64,000 nt of DNA, taken from assembly GCA_963855995.1 (NCBI GenBank), contig OY979716.1, positions 85,275,042-85,339,041 of the forward strand, written 5' to 3'. The notes beneath the pieces are model-generated. The model was given only the letters and a program-made list of their open reading frames with translations, made no database searches and was not told where the DNA came from. A program made the translations under genes and the position numbers. Origin of the DNA: Muricea muricata. Lineage: Eukaryota > Cnidaria > Anthozoa > Malacalcyonacea > Plexauridae. Of the stretch, positions 34,330-47,207 are shown one piece after another; positions within the stretch are counted from its first letter, which is position 1; each line of letters begins with the position of its first letter.

Positions 34330-34410
34330 AGCTGGGGTTCAAACCTGGAACCACCTGCATGACGCACGTAAGATCGCGCTCTAGACTCTTGAGCTATCAA
34401 GCTCGCTGAT
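34330..34410 (-). repeat. tRNA-derived SINE head
   Basis: On the minus strand, GATAGCTCAAGAGTCTAGAG resembles a tRNA A box and GGTTTGAACCCC, about 40 bases later, is close to the B-box consensus. GAGCGCG and a pseudo-anticodon arm lie between. No intact acceptor stem forms, so this is a SINE promoter and not a working tRNA gene. The SINE body would extend to lower coordinates. Confidence 0.6.
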
Positions 34411-35464
34411 ATTTGGCTGTTAAAAATGTAAATCTAGTAAAGTAAACGACTGTACAATACAACGGAAACTCCGAAAATTGATAGCATGATTAACTTTAAC
34501 TACTACGTTCCGATTATTCTTTAGAAATTAAAAAAAAAATGCTACCGACCGTCTACAGTTTCTAAATTAGCGTTTGTGCCACCCACCTGCAGGGACTGAG
34601 TCATATGGGTGTGTCCCCTGTATGATATATCTTGATTCATAACCATCATTAATTAATTATGTGGTATCATTCAGTTGACCCTTGGTGTTACGGTCATCTA
34701 CCGCTGCCATCTTAATCACTGTTGTCTGTCTTTTACCGTCATTGTCATGCGGAGGAGGTAACTGCTATTGCACTTTTTCATCTCATGTCAGTAATGCTTG
34801 TGGATGTGTTGGTTGACAATCACGCTGTTATTCTCGCCTGGAATAATCGCAGGGACGTACAGTAACTCGTAAAATAGCTAATGCGCTAAAGATGTTGTGA
34901 CTACAGTTGTCATATGTTCCATCCAACAGGGGGTGCCCAAAACTCACCCAGTTGTACTGCCGACACTGTTAAGCCAGTTTAGCGATTTTAGTATGAAATT
35001 GCCGTTAGCAACAATCTAGACACCTTAGTTTTCAAAACTTTTAGAGCTACTATTTGTCGGCAAAATTTTATTTTCTTCCCCATTTTAAGCCCCTTTCCTT
35101 CTTTAGAACGAGCTATGACAGTCAACTTGTTCACTCAAGATCTCTGTCGCATATTTGTCTATTATGAATTAACCTCATGTTTTTCTTTATTTAATTTTGT
35201 TTATTTTATTTTCATTTATTTTTTAAGTATATTTGTATGTTCATTATCAGGTCCTACCCCAATTCGGAGATCACAGTTCTCAGTTACGTAAGGCTTTCAT
35301 GAAGTACTAAGTTTTTATAGCCAGCAGTATAGTCAGGCAACACACCATTATCAGTTAAAAAATCATCATGATCAAAACGAAATATTTGTAAATGTCTAGT
35401 CTACTTTAAATTTATACTTTTATACACAGCACTCAATCCTAAAGGCTGCAGGATAAATAATACC

Positions 35465-35708
35465 CCAGGGGCCAGTTGTTCAAAGCTGGTTAGCGTTAAC
35501 CCTGGGTTAAAATTTAACCCACTGTTTTAGTTTGTGTATTTCAATGCATCCCTTCCTTTTAAAACTTGAGAAAAGAAAACTTCAATCGATCTAGGCAACA
35601 TTTATGAACAAATATTTTAAAGTTTACATATAAGCTCTTGGAAAATTTCCTTTAAATTTTGAGTTAACCCAGGGTTAAGCTAACCTGCTTTTGAACAACC
35701 AGCCCCAG
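35465..35708. mobile_element. MITE with GGGGCCAGTTGTTCAAAG-type ends
   Basis: GGCCAGTTGTTCAAAGCTGG and GTTAACCCTGGGTTAA at the left are matched by TTAACCCAGGGTTAAGCTAA and TTTTGAACAACCAGCCCC at the right. It is about 245 bp and non-coding. A half-copy of a similar end (GGGACCGGTTGTTCATTAAA) lies at about 38508. Confidence 0.8.
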
Positions 35709-36111
35709 GGGTCTTGGCGGAGTCATGTGACGTTTTTAAGGGGGGGGTAGGGGGGTTTCCACAAGAACGTCCATATGACGTTTCTCGTGGACAAAATCAA
35801 TGTGACACTTCCCTTACACCTGACAAAATGTTCGTGAACTGTTCTTACGTGAACTACACTTGTGAGTTAAGGTGGTTTTCCGCACTAAAAACTTTTTTCT
35901 TATGTAACTACTTTTTAGAAATATTCTAGTAAAATATTTTTGAGTTTGTTTTACTGATACAGGACCAGTCACTTTTACATTTTGTGTTGCTATAGCAAAC
36001 TAGAAATGACTTTCTATAAGACAAAATATAGGGTTGAAGACAAAATATAGGGTTTACCACCAAGCCTGTTTCAGCCAAAACCAATAAGCTAATGGTATAA
36101 ATAGGCTTTGA

Positions 36112-36166
36112 CACTTTATCCCATCCCACCCCATCCCATCGAATTCCATCGCATTGCATTCCTTTC
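36112..36166. repeat. (CCATC)n-like simple repeat
   Basis: Imperfect CCATC/CCACC/GCATT pentamers with no coding relevance. Confidence 0.8.
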
Positions 36167-37145
36167 TATTCTATTGCTGGTTGTGGGACCAAACCCTATC
36201 ATAATCCATCCCCTATAAACCATAGAAATAATAGATATCTGTTATTTCTATACTATAAGCACTTTCCAAAGTATAAAGAGGTTCAAAACAAACTGAACTT
36301 GCACAAATTAAGTATTGAATGTACATGATTACTATTCGGCCAACTACTGTAAACATCAATAGCTGATTTGGTACAGGTATAGTATTGTTGTTCGTCTTAA
36401 AAAGTGTGCCAAGGCGTTCTACAATACGACCTAAAACTCAAAAAAACCAACAAATCAGTCTTTATCACAGTTAATTTTGCTGCTTTTTGGATGCAATTTC
36501 TTTCTATGTCTGAGAATCGCTAGTGATTACGCATAATCAAATATTAACTAAAGATAATTTGGATAAAAAGCTATTTACAGGTAAAACCGCGAAAAGTAGC
36601 TTTACACAGATAAAAAAAATCACTCCAGCAGCAAAGGCAGATTTATGTCAATGTGAGAAAGAAATTAATAATTATTATGTAACTGGTACATAGTGTGAAG
36701 GATTTTGACAACTGCAAGAAGGTCATAATAATATGAACAATAATATGAACATTACAAAACTTAACAATTTTTCGCCAGAGGCAAAACAAACAATGGTGTC
36801 AAATGGTGTTCTATAAGACGAAATTGAGGGTTTTTTCCCATGATACTCACTGAGCTTGAGGCAAATAATTGTTTTTTTTGTATTATTACCTATGTGCCAG
36901 GTGTAAAAACCATAAAACAGAAAAATTCAGTTTCCAAAAAAAGCGTGTTGGTGATCATCGTGTTATAATCACTTGAAGCATATAGCCAATCAGTTTTGAG
37001 TACCGTCAAAGATCACCTATGTAATTGAATAATATAGTTGACCTATATAATGCAACAATTATATAAATACACCCAGCAGACCTCATTCACTATAGTGTTG
37101 ACATATATCACAAGTATATGTACTTAGTCACTGTTTAATATTTTC

Positions 37146-38413
37146 CTATGCATTACCAAAGCCTCGTCCATTTTGAATACCAAAGGTCATGTGAGCCTTA
37201 AAGGCCTCATATGTACTATGCAACATGGGCAGATATAAAATGTTTGAGCATGTATTTGCCTTGGGAAACCTTGACTTTTCGCCACATTCTTCAAGATGAT
37301 GTAGAAATTGAATGGTGGGATAAATCTTTCGGGCTGGAAGAACTTTACATGCTGTCGAAAAGAACAAAATGTCTCTAAAAGTGATGCAATCTTCACCTTC
37401 TTCAATATCCTGTAAGTAATCGTGCCATCGTGATAGGACCAGGCTTTCTGCAACTGCATTATTTGATCCAACAGGACTTTGAATCACTTGGAACAGGTGC
37501 TCAGTGCTTTCAGCAGTAAGCTCTGTTGAATAATGGAAAAATGCAGGACGAAACACGTCAGGGTTCTCCTTGAGTGCGTCAAGAACCCTAAGCGTCGACA
37601 GACCGATTAGGAAGCTTTCCAGGGCTGGTCGAGCACGTCTAAGGACAAACCACTTTGCGGTCATTTCGGCAATCTTCCTTATGTCGTCTGTGCTCTGGAT
37701 TGGTTGAAGTGTCCCAACAAGATCGAGAACACTCAGCAACAAGGTATCATTTATGGCTTGGATTGCTTCTTCTTTACTACCCACATTGCATAGGTTTTGA
37801 AGTGATGACTGTAATTCCATATCATACACATCTTCAATTGTAATGGGAATTTTGTCAGGATCACGAATAAGAGCTTCGAACATGTTATGGGCAAAACACT
37901 GAGGTCCAGACACACCATGGACTAAGGACATTGCAATAAGCATACCCGCAAAGTAATCATTCCCTTCGAGGCAAGTGGATTGGAAAGAGAGAAACTTTTG
38001 ATGCTCTGGCCCACAAAATAGCTGGGAAGTGAGCATCCACTGAATAACTAGTGTGAAGAGCTCCTTCATGGGCCCACCCATATCAACGGCCCCCTCACTG
38101 TTACCTATGTCATCGGTGAATTACACCGATATTTTGTTTTTTGTAGAAAATGACTTACGCGCCAGTGCCCTTTTCACTCCCTCCCATACAAAACTACGAG
38201 AAATGTTAAATTTTGATATGCAGGTGTGGTCGATTTCACTTGCCACACCGTCACGAATTTCATGTAGTTTTTTCTTGGAAACACAAGGTTGCTCACCACC
38301 TTCCTTTAAATTACCCTCTTCTTCAAAATAAAAGGCACTTGCATCACAGTCATTTAGAATGGAGGCATAATAAGTATCTAAGCAACTGTAAATCTTCTGT
38401 AGATCGTCATTCT
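37146..38413 (-). pseudogene. HECT-domain exon of copy 3
   Basis: After a TACGCAG acceptor, the N-lobe opens with KFNISRSFVWEGVKRALARK and continues FTDDIGNSEGAVDMGGPMKE, typical of HECT ligases, but an in-frame TAA sits between the two near 38125. From 38081 on, the frame is open to 37146. GMLIAMSLVHGVSGPQCF and LSTLRVLDALKENPDVF form the middle, and SRFPKANTCSNILYLPMLHS holds the candidate catalytic Cys (codon 37248-37250), followed by YEAFKAHMTFGIQNG. About 400 residues, nearly complete apart from the nonsense codon. Confidence 0.85.
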
Positions 38414-39935
38414 CTGCGTAACATACACTAAAAAATCCATAAAAATATCATTCAACAGTTGCTGCGTTATTTAGGTAGACCATTTATTCCTAAAAATATA
38501 CAGCACAGGGACCGGTTGTTCATTAAACGGTAGATAATTATATAAGTCAAATTTAAATCACAGTCCAATTTATCTTGTGAACGACTGAACTAATACTGTA
38601 GATCAGAACCAATACAGTACATCAATGCTTTTTTCAGGTTGAAATATTTTATTTTAGTTGTTCAATGAATCATGGGTGTATATTCTCCAATGACGTTTGA
38701 TTCTATACCCCCCTTCTTTTCAGCTTTGATTTTCTTCCCCATATATGATACTCCCAGAATTTTGCCATTTTCTATGAATACATAAATATTGAATCTGAAT
38801 TATATTAACGAATGTCAACATTAATTACAGGTATTTTAACCATTTTCCCTTCAACCTTCCCTTCAACTCTCCTTTCAACCTTCAACTATCCCTTCCCTTC
38901 TTCACTCTTCTTTGATTTTCTTCCCTAGGCCTAAGGCCTTTTGATTTCTCCCCCACCCCCCTGGGAGGGATTATAGAAGAATATACAGCCCTGTAATGAA
39001 TACATATAGTTATTTTAAATCTTAAACTTACCCACCGTTTAAATTGAAAACTTGCCCCAGTACTTCAGGTATTTCAAAAGAATAGATGACAAAATAGACT
39101 GTTTCAGAATTGTCATTTAGGTTATGCATTGCAGATATATGGTTGAGGTAGATAAGATAATTGCAACAGTGTATAAGTAATGCCATTACTAATCATGTGT
39201 AATAAACGAAAAAGATGGAACTGCCTTATAACAATTTTTTGCAAAAACAAGTAAATCCATCAAGACGAACGTTTTTAGTACCAGAATATACAGGGTGTTT
39301 GAAAAAGAAATGAAGAAATCTAAAATTGCTCTAAACGTCGTAAAGCGCGTTAATGTACGTAAGTTTTTTATTGAAACAAATTGTTTTTGTACCTATAATG
39401 TAAAATAAATAGAAAACCACACGTTTACCACAAGTTAAAAATGGTTTGCACACAAAACTTTAAGAATACTTTAAAAAGTATTTTTGACTTGGTGGGTAGA
39501 AAATTTGTCCTGTGTTGTATTGTTCAAAATTGAAAAAGAAATGCAAAATGTCAGGCAAACTTCCATATTTTGAGAAATATCAACTTGGTGCATGCTTGAT
39601 TTATGCATTTGCCAAATTTGCATATGTTTCCCATTTAATTAAAATTAGAACTTTTCATAAGAAAAACCATTCTTGTATAAAAGAATTTAAATTCGATCGA
39701 TGTCTTGAAGGTCTTAAAGTCAAGCAAATTTGTTGCAATAAACAACTAACAAATTTTCTCACTTTTAAGCCTTCAAATTTCATGAGCAAGCCATTTTTAA
39801 GAAACATACTGCTTCAAATGTACACAAGAAACATAGTCAAGAAACATATTGCTTCAAATGTACACAACTTGTCCTCACATATAGCATATCATTCATAAAG
39901 TACAGTACTTAGTATACAGTAGCTGGGGTACTTAC
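38414..39935. other. Intron of HECT copy 3
   Basis: No exon is supported. It has a CCCTTCAACC-type repeat at 38838-38905 and an imperfect direct repeat around CTGCTTCAAATGTACACAAG (39808 and 39850). The Lys- and Phe-rich ORF at 39512-39898 has no recognisable domain. Confidence 0.45.
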
Positions 39936-41081
39936 CTGGGCAAGGATTGGTTATTTGCATTGACTGATCCAAAACCCAAAAACTGCCCTTCGTCATCAGA
40001 TTCCAACAGTCCTGGGGTTTCATGTTCTGCTTCAACCATTAAATAGGTGCAGCGATCAGATAATTCTTGACTCGGTTTTTGCACCACCCCTAAGTGGTTT
40101 ATTGTAAAGTTCTCTGGATCAGAACAAAGGGAACCAGCCCAGTCATACAGGGCTGCCATGCAAGCAGTTTTTGGAAACTTTCTAGACAGTAATCCCATTG
40201 TGACATGCCTGATCTTGACAGTCACAAACTCTTCATTAGGCTCCAGAAGCACTCTATCAGCCCTAGCATTCTGAATTTTCTCCTTGCGTTTTGTGTCTTC
40301 ATTTTCTCTTTCAAGTGAAACTGTCTTTCTTTCATCTGCTTTCAATGACTCTTGAAATTCCTTGTCTTGCTCATTCACAAGATTCTGTCTGTCCATGGTG
40401 GAGCCAACAAGCAAACTATTTTGAGTTAGGTCAAATTCACTAGTTAAGTCATCATTAGCTCCATCATAACTGTCATCATCACTGTCATCTATTTTTCTGG
40501 ATTGTAAATATAGTCTGACAGTTTTCATCTTGTGCACTTCCATGTAGTTACACAAGTTAAATGGCTTATCTTCTCTTCCAACTCTAATAAAGTCTTCAAC
40601 CTTCTCACCTTTAAAGTTAGTCAAGCCAAAAATCATATTATCTTCATTTCCAAAGATAGAATTTCCCCCAGGGAAAAAAGATCCTTACAAGTTTTAAGCA
40701 TGTCATCTTACTACTGGATACAGCCATTTCTACCACTCGACTTCCCCCTCTCTTGATCAGAGGCACAAAGGTGTATGACTGCTCCTGTTCCTTGAAATGT
40801 TTCCACCCAAGATGCACTTTTTTCATTGTTTGTTTTTGGGGCTCTTTTATTGAAGAATAACTGCTTTTAGATTTGCTATTTGGCTTCTTACTTTCCTTTT
40901 TCCAAGAAAGAAAGGCCTCCAGCAATGCCCTTTTTCTATTCTTACTTTCTTCAAGTTGTGGACTATTTTCATCTTTTTGACAGACACAGAAACCTTTTAG
41001 ACTTAAACGATCGCCTGCCTTTGAGAGGCCCATTTCTTTTAAAAGCTCATCAGAAGCATTTGTAATTGCAAGTGCATCCAT
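39936..41081 (-). pseudogene. SAM(C-terminal half)-linker-UBX-like exon, copy 3
   Basis: It starts after TTTAG at 41082 with MDALAITNASDELLKEMGLS and ends at a GTAAGT donor (39935). Parts in order: SAM completion, a Lys/Ser linker (KKESKKPNSKSKSS), the HLGWKHF and IKRGGSRVVEM block, an acidic helix (DDSDDDSYDGANDD), a charged coiled coil, the UBX-like fold and an acidic end. A one-base indel near 40680 splits it into two frames. Compared with copy 1 the same landmarks occur at the same spacing, so the two genes are homologous along their full length. Confidence 0.75.
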
Positions 41082-41272
41082 CTAAACAAAATTATGATTA
41101 ATATCCAAATGCCGCACAGGTGGCACAATTAACCAAGTACAATAATTATAATGTTCAGTGTAGGCATTGGTTCTGCTTGTCACAAAGGGGAGACCCACAA
41201 CTCCACAAACGTAAACATTGCCCAAAATTTACATTTTTTGAAAATTTTTCTCACACATCACACAGCATTGTT

Positions 41273-41487
41273 TGTAAGGTATTTTGTATGTTTTCACTTT
41301 GATACCTAAGTGTAGTACGCGTGCAAACATGCGAGAAGCCACGCGTTGCGAGAAACACGTTGTTATGAACTGAACAGCCGCCATTATGACGGTTGTCATA
41401 TATATTCGTCGTAAATTTGTTGTATATGTGTTGATAAATTAAATATTATAAAACGAGTTGGAGCCTTCGAACCTAAATTCTCTTACA
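41273..41487 (+). repeat. BEL 5' LTR (215 bp)
   Basis: Aligned without gaps to 47208-47422. Eight mismatches, all transitions, six of them at CpG sites. Confidence 0.95.
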
Positions 41488-41519
41488 TGGTCCTTTGAGA
41501 GCCGGATATACAATGAATA

Positions 41520-42488
41520 ATGGCTGACGAATTGAAGAAATTAGTAAAAATACGAGGAGGTCACCGAGCCAATCTTAAGAAAACATTAGCTGTCACAGAA
41601 GAACTCTTAACGCAATCTACCGAAATTTCTGAAGAAACACAAGCAAGTGACTTTGAAATAAAACTCACACAACAACGTGTGATTTTGAACGAGAAATTAA
41701 CACTTCTAAAGAGTTTTGACGACAAGATTATCCTTTTGGTTGAGGATGGAAATATTGAAGATGAACTGTCCAGTGCTGATGACATACGTCAAGTTATTCA
41801 AAAGTCAATTGTTCACGTTGATTTAATTTTGGAAAAACTGAAGAAAAGATGGAGTAAAGACATTGGATCTTCATCAATCAGTCTCGAAGGTTCTCAGTCG
41901 CAAGCAACAACACCACCAACATCTAACAACACGGTAAGATTACCAAAATTAGAACTAAAACATTTTAATGGGAACATAATGGAGTGGACTTCATTTTGGG
42001 ATTCCTATTCTTCATCCATTCATAAAAATCCTAATTTATCGGACATAAATAAGTTCAATTATTTGCATAGTCTATTGGAAAAATCTGCTGCTGAAGCAAT
42101 ATCGGGTCTAAAAATAACTTCAGCAAACTACCAAGAGGCAATAGACATCTTAGACAAAAGATTTGGCAATCAGCAACAAATTGTCAATGCCCATATGACT
42201 GCCTTATTAAACCTGCCCAAGGTGAATAATGTAGAGGACTTGAAAGGCCTTAGACAATTACATGATAAAGTAGAGGGCCATATGAGGGGACCAAAATCAC
42301 TTGAAGTTGAATCTGGTACATATGGTAATCTGTTAGCACTTATTTTAATTGATAAGTTGCCTAAAGAGCTACGTTTAGAAGCTGCAAAGGAGCTCAAAGA
42401 AAATTGGGATCTAGATGAACTCATCAAAATCTTCAAAAGGGAATTAGAGGCTCGAGAAAGGGCAAGTCTCTTAACAGGTAGTTCATAG
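41520..42488 (+). CDS. BEL gag-like ORF (DUF1759)
   Basis: It starts MADELKKLVKIRGGHRANLK, 33 bases after the LTR, which allows a short leader. An N-terminal coiled-coil region is followed by the DUF1759 hallmark LPKLELKHFNGNIMEWTSFW and helices such as KFNYLHSLLEKSAAEAISG. It forms the particle shell in BEL elements. It ends at a TAG (42486-42488). The remainder of the polyprotein continues in the same frame from about 42540, so the stop may be a mutation rather than a designed gag/pol boundary. Confidence 0.85.
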   Translation: MADELKKLVKIRGGHRANLKKTLAVTEELLTQSTEISEETQASDFEIKLTQQRVILNEKLTLLKSFDDKIILLVEDGNIEDELSSADDIRQVIQKSIVHVDLILEKLKKRWSKDIGSSSISLEGSQSQATTPPTSNNTVRLPKLELKHFNGNIMEWTSFWDSYSSSIHKNPNLSDINKFNYLHSLLEKSAAEAISGLKITSANYQEAIDILDKRFGNQQQIVNAHMTALLNLPKVNNVEDLKGLRQLHDKVEGHMRGPKSLEVESGTYGNLLALILIDKLPKELRLEAAKELKENWDLDELIKIFKRELEARERASLLTGSS

Positions 42489-42539
42489 GATACCCCATCT
42501 AAGTCACCGTTTAAACCTAAGATCTCGTCTGCAGCATCC

Positions 42540-45500
42540 TTGTTGGCTACTGGAGGAAGTCCAACATGCACCTACTGTCAACAACCCCACCCTTCAAATA
42601 GCTGTAGTACGGTGACAGACAAAAATGAGAGAAAGGAAATTCTGAAACAATCTGGAAGATGTTATATATGCCTTAGAAAGAATCATGTTGCTAGAGAATG
42701 CAAATCTAAGATAAAATGTTTTAAATGTGATAAGCGCCATCACATTAGTATCTGTCCATCAAATTCTAAGATAAAACCTAACCCGCCAGAACAAGAAGCA
42801 GCCCGTCAACCAAATCCCCATGAAGAATGTCCACGCATGCAACCCCAAGGTCACCAACCCACAGACCAAAATAAGGAACAACCTCAGGACACCCATGTCA
42901 ATATGTTTGTTGATGCCCAGTCATCCATTCTTTTACAAACTGCAAGAGCCACCATTTACAACCCAAAGGATTCTAGTAAGACGTCGCAGGCAAGACTTAT
43001 ATTTGACAGTGGAAGCCAAAGATCGTACATAACCTTTGCAATGAGAGACAAGCTGAATCTCCCTACAGTAAGAAAGGATACCCTTAAGATTAATGCCTTT
43101 GGTTCTAAGGGTGAAGATATTACCTCCTGTGATATGGTTCAATTTCAGTTGGGCACTGAGAGAGGACATAAGTTAAACCTATCGGCCTATGTTGTTCCAT
43201 TGATATGCTCCACAATTGGAAACCAAAATACGAGATTTGCTCAACAATCCTATGAACATCTTTCTGGCCTAAAACTTGCTGACTCAGGAAACGATGGAGA
43301 AGAATTCAATTTGAATATACTGATTGGAAGCGATTATTATTGGCAGTTGGTCACCGGTCATGCAATCCATGGAAATGATAGTCCTACAGCAATGCATACC
43401 CAGCTTGGCTGGATTCTGTCTGGTCCAGTGAAAGGAGCACCACCCAACTCTCATTCCAACGTCAACATAGCATCCACTCATGTGTTACGATGTTCTACCC
43501 AACCTATTCCTTCCCCAGAAGTGACAATCGAAGCTAACCTGAAACGTTTTTGGGAATTGGAATCAATTGGTATTAGTCCTGACGAGCGTTCTGTTTATGA
43601 AGAGTTTCTAAGTACTGTGACCCACCGAGATGGTCGTTATGAAGTTCACCTACCATGGAAGGATAACCAAGTCACCCTACCGGACAACTACCAGCTTAGT
43701 CTCAGGAGGTTGGAATCCCTCCCACAGAGACTCCGCCAAGACCCTAAAACCTTGAAAGAATATGATAACATCATTAAGGAGCAGATAGCCAGAGGAATAA
43801 TAGAAAGAGTTGATGAAACGTCCACTACTGATGCAAGTCGTGTCCATTACTTACCACATCATGCCATCATCCGACGCGATAAGAAAACAACAAAATTGCG
43901 GATAGTCTACGATGCCTCTGCGAAATCCGAGGGTCCCTCTCTTAATGATTGTTTATACTCTGGTCCATCACTTGCTGAGAATATCGTAGACATTCTGTTG
44001 GGATTCAGGTGTCATCCAACAGCATTGGTCGGAGATGTTGAAAAGGCGTTTTTGATGATTGCCATTGCAAAGGAAGACTGAGATGTCTTGAGATTTTTCT
44101 GGGTTGACGATATCACTAAGGATGATCCTAAGATTATGACATATCGATTTACGCGAGTAGTATTTGGGGTGACTGCCAGTCTATTTTTGTTGAATGGGGC
44201 AATCAAACATCACATTGAGAAATATCATGAAGACCCGGAGTTTGTACACAAGTTTCTGAGTAGCATTTACGTGGATGATCTAAGTTCTGGAGACGAGGAT
44301 GACAATGCAGCCTATGAACTGTATATTAAATCGAAACAACGACTAAGTGAAGGCGGATTCAATCTTCGTAAGTTCCTAACTAATTCTCCTATCCTATTGC
44401 AAAGAATACAGCAAAATGAAGATACCCTCGCTATCAGTCAATCAACGACATATGTGGTCAATGATGTGTGTACTGAGGATAAGTCATATTCCAAATCAAC
44501 AGTCGGTAATCCCCAAGAAGTACCGTTGGAAAAGGAAGAGAAGATCCTTGGAATTCGGTGGAACTATGTCAGTGACACATTCATATTCAATTGTCAGAAA
44601 ATTGTCCAAGCAGCTAGAGAACTCGAGCCTACAAAGCAAAATGTCATTGGGATCGTATCCTGTTTCTATGACCCACTGGGAGTTCTCGCACCCATAACAG
44701 TCAAATTAAAGATGTTATTTCAGGAGCTATGCCAATCTAGAGTTGGATGGGACGAAGAATTATCAAGCGAATTGAAGAAGAAATGGGAACATCTTATCTT
44801 AGACCTGGAGAATATAGAATCGACCCTAATACCGAGATGTTACCGAGCGGGAATTGAAGAAAAGGTTCTTTCTTACAGCCTCCAAGGATTTTGCGATGCA
44901 TCCCTTAAAGCCTATGGAGCTGTTGTTTATCTGAAAATGACTACCTCCCTGGGAACATTTATAAGATTTGTTATTGCCAAGACAAGAGTCTCTCCGATTA
45001 ACAAACAAAGCATTCCAAGATTAGAACTTCTTTCAGCAGTCATATTAGCAAGACTTATTTCAACCGTTACAAGGGCTCTGAACGAAACCCTAAGGCTTGA
45101 TGATCCAACCTGTTGGACTGATTCTATAGTAGCACTGTATTGGATACTGGGTGAAACCCAAGAATGGAAACAGTTCGTTCAGAATCGTGTCGTTGAGATA
45201 AGAAAATTGGTGCCGTTAAAATTCTGGAGACATTGCCCTGGTAAAGTAAATCCTGTGGACATTGCCTCTAGAGGAGCAACCTCCACTAACTCAGGCGCAC
45301 TTCAAACCTGGTTAAATGGTCCGCAATGGATGCTCAATGATACCGGAAACAAGGAAGTTGAGGAGAAGAATAACGCAGAATTTTCGGAAGAATGTATAAC
45401 AGAAATGAAAGCCAACGATCGAAGGACGTTTCAGAACACTTGTTCACTCGTATGCACCGAAACAAGTTACCAGATCCAGAACATTATTGACGTACGAAGG

Positions 45501-47100
45501 TTTAGCAGTTTTCAGAAGCTTATTACCGTAACATGTATCGTTTTGTGATTTATTCGACGAGTGAGGAAAGCCCATTTGAGAGCCGAACAGAATAAGAACT
45601 CTGAAGCTGAAACCGCAGAAATTTTATGGCTCAAACAAATACAACTAGATCTCCCAAATCACCCTTCATTTGAAACATGGAAAAACCAGTTTGGGTTATT
45701 CTGGGATAAGAACGGAATCATCAAGTGCAAGGGAAGAATTTCAAAGGCGAACATTCCTGACGAAACCAAACATCCAATTCTGTTGAACACCAAGAATGCA
45801 TTAACCGAGTTAATTGTTAAGGAAGCTCATAATTGCGTGTTTCACAACGGTGTTAAAGAGACACTTACAGAATTACGCTCGAGGTTTCGGATAATTCGTG
45901 GCAGACAATTCGTAAGAAAGTTAATTCACAGGTGCGTGATTTGCAGGAGACATGAAGGTAAACCCTATTCCCTACCTGCCTCCCCAGCTTTGCCACAATT
46001 TCGAACCCAACGACAAGTACCCTTCGCCTCGACAGGAGTTGACTTTGCTGGACCGCTCTATGTGAAGAAATCAAAGACGAGCAAGACACAAACAAAGACC
46101 TGGATCGCCCTTTATACCTGCGCTGTCACGAGAGCTCTTCACTTAGAACTTGTTTCGGACATGATAAGCGAATCTTTCCTACTGTGCTTTCGACGATTTT
46201 GTGCGAGGAGAGAACTTCCCAAGAGGATGATTTCCGATAACGCCAAAACGTTCGTGACCGCGTCCCAAAGATTAAAGGCTTTATTTCAGCTTCCCGAAGT
46301 TAGACATCATATGGAAACCAAACGAATTGAGTGGTCATTCAATACACCTAAGGCCCCTTGGCAAGGAGGATTTTTCGAACGACTAGTTAAGTCAGTAAAA
46401 CGGTGTCTGGAAAGCATGTATCACGTATGAGGAATTACTAACTGTACTTACAGAGATCGAGTGTGTCTTAAATTCAAGACCATTAACTTATGTTTCTACC
46501 GAAGATCTCGAGGAACCTTTAACGCCCTCACACCTTTTGTGTGGAAGACGACTTTTATCTGTGCCATCTAGCGATACGTCTGAGCCAATAGATCCTGACT
46601 GGACCCCTAAATCGGAAGAATTCACTAGATGTGTTGTTTATTTACAGAGATTGATTGATAATTTTTGGAATAGATGGTCGAAGGAATATCTGTTAGAGCT
46701 ACGAGAATCTCATCGTAACACTTTCCAAAATTCGCCATCTCAAGAAATAAGCGTAGGAGAAATGGTTTTAGTACATGAAGATAATCAGTGTCGAGGATCT
46801 TGAAAATTGGGAAAGGTTGAGAAACTGATTAAGAGTGATGATCATAAAATTAGAGCGGCAGTTGTAAAGGTTAGTGGAGAAGGAAAGAAGGCAAAACAGT
46901 TGAAGAGACCTATCAACAAACTACATTCATTGAAAGTACGATCGCAAGATGAAGACAAGTCAAACTCGGCAAATGCAACCGAGACACAAGCTAACATGGA
47001 ACAGTCGGTTCACGATCAGCAGGAGAATACACCGCGAAGAGGAGCTGCAGTAATGGCAGATATGATCAGGAAGCAATGGATAAGAGATGAGTACATTTAA
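42540..47100 (+). pseudogene. BEL pol: zinc knuckles, protease, RT, RNase H, integrase, DUF5641
   Basis: Order: CCHC knuckles (about 42660-42755), an aspartic protease with a DSGSQ motif (about 43009), RT with a YVDD box (about 44270), RNase H (about 44880-45300), an HHCC and integrase core (about 45830-46420) and a DUF5641-like tail (46800-47100). The polyprotein is interrupted by TGA codons at 44079-44081, 45546-45548 and 46801-46803, and by a frameshift near 46428. The element is therefore defective even though each domain is largely preserved. Confidence 0.9.
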
Positions 47101-47207
47101 ACTAATGACTTTAATGACATACTAGTTAATTAATTTAACCTTTCACATTGTTTATAGTTTAATGTTGACCAGAACTTGTGCATACGTTACAGGTCAACGT
47201 GGGGGAG

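Larger units (their letters stand above)
33936..37145. other. Spacer between transposase and HECT gene in element 3
   Basis: No gene is supported. It holds a tRNA-like SINE head (34330-34410), a MITE (35465-35708), a G-rich stretch near 35738-35755 and CCATC-type repeats at 36118-36165. Other ORFs here are short and featureless. Confidence 0.55.

Noticed and set aside
34330-34410. A functional tRNA gene
   Set aside because: The boxes are recognisable but no proper acceptor stem or cloverleaf forms, which fits a SINE head.
39512-39898. 128-residue ORF in the HECT copy 3 intron
   Set aside because: It is AT-rich with Lys/Phe bias, has an internal duplication, and shows no known domain or splice support.
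42486-42488. A programmed gag/pol stop-codon readthrough in BEL
   Set aside because: Other stops of the same type occur later in the polyprotein, so simple mutation is the more economical reading.
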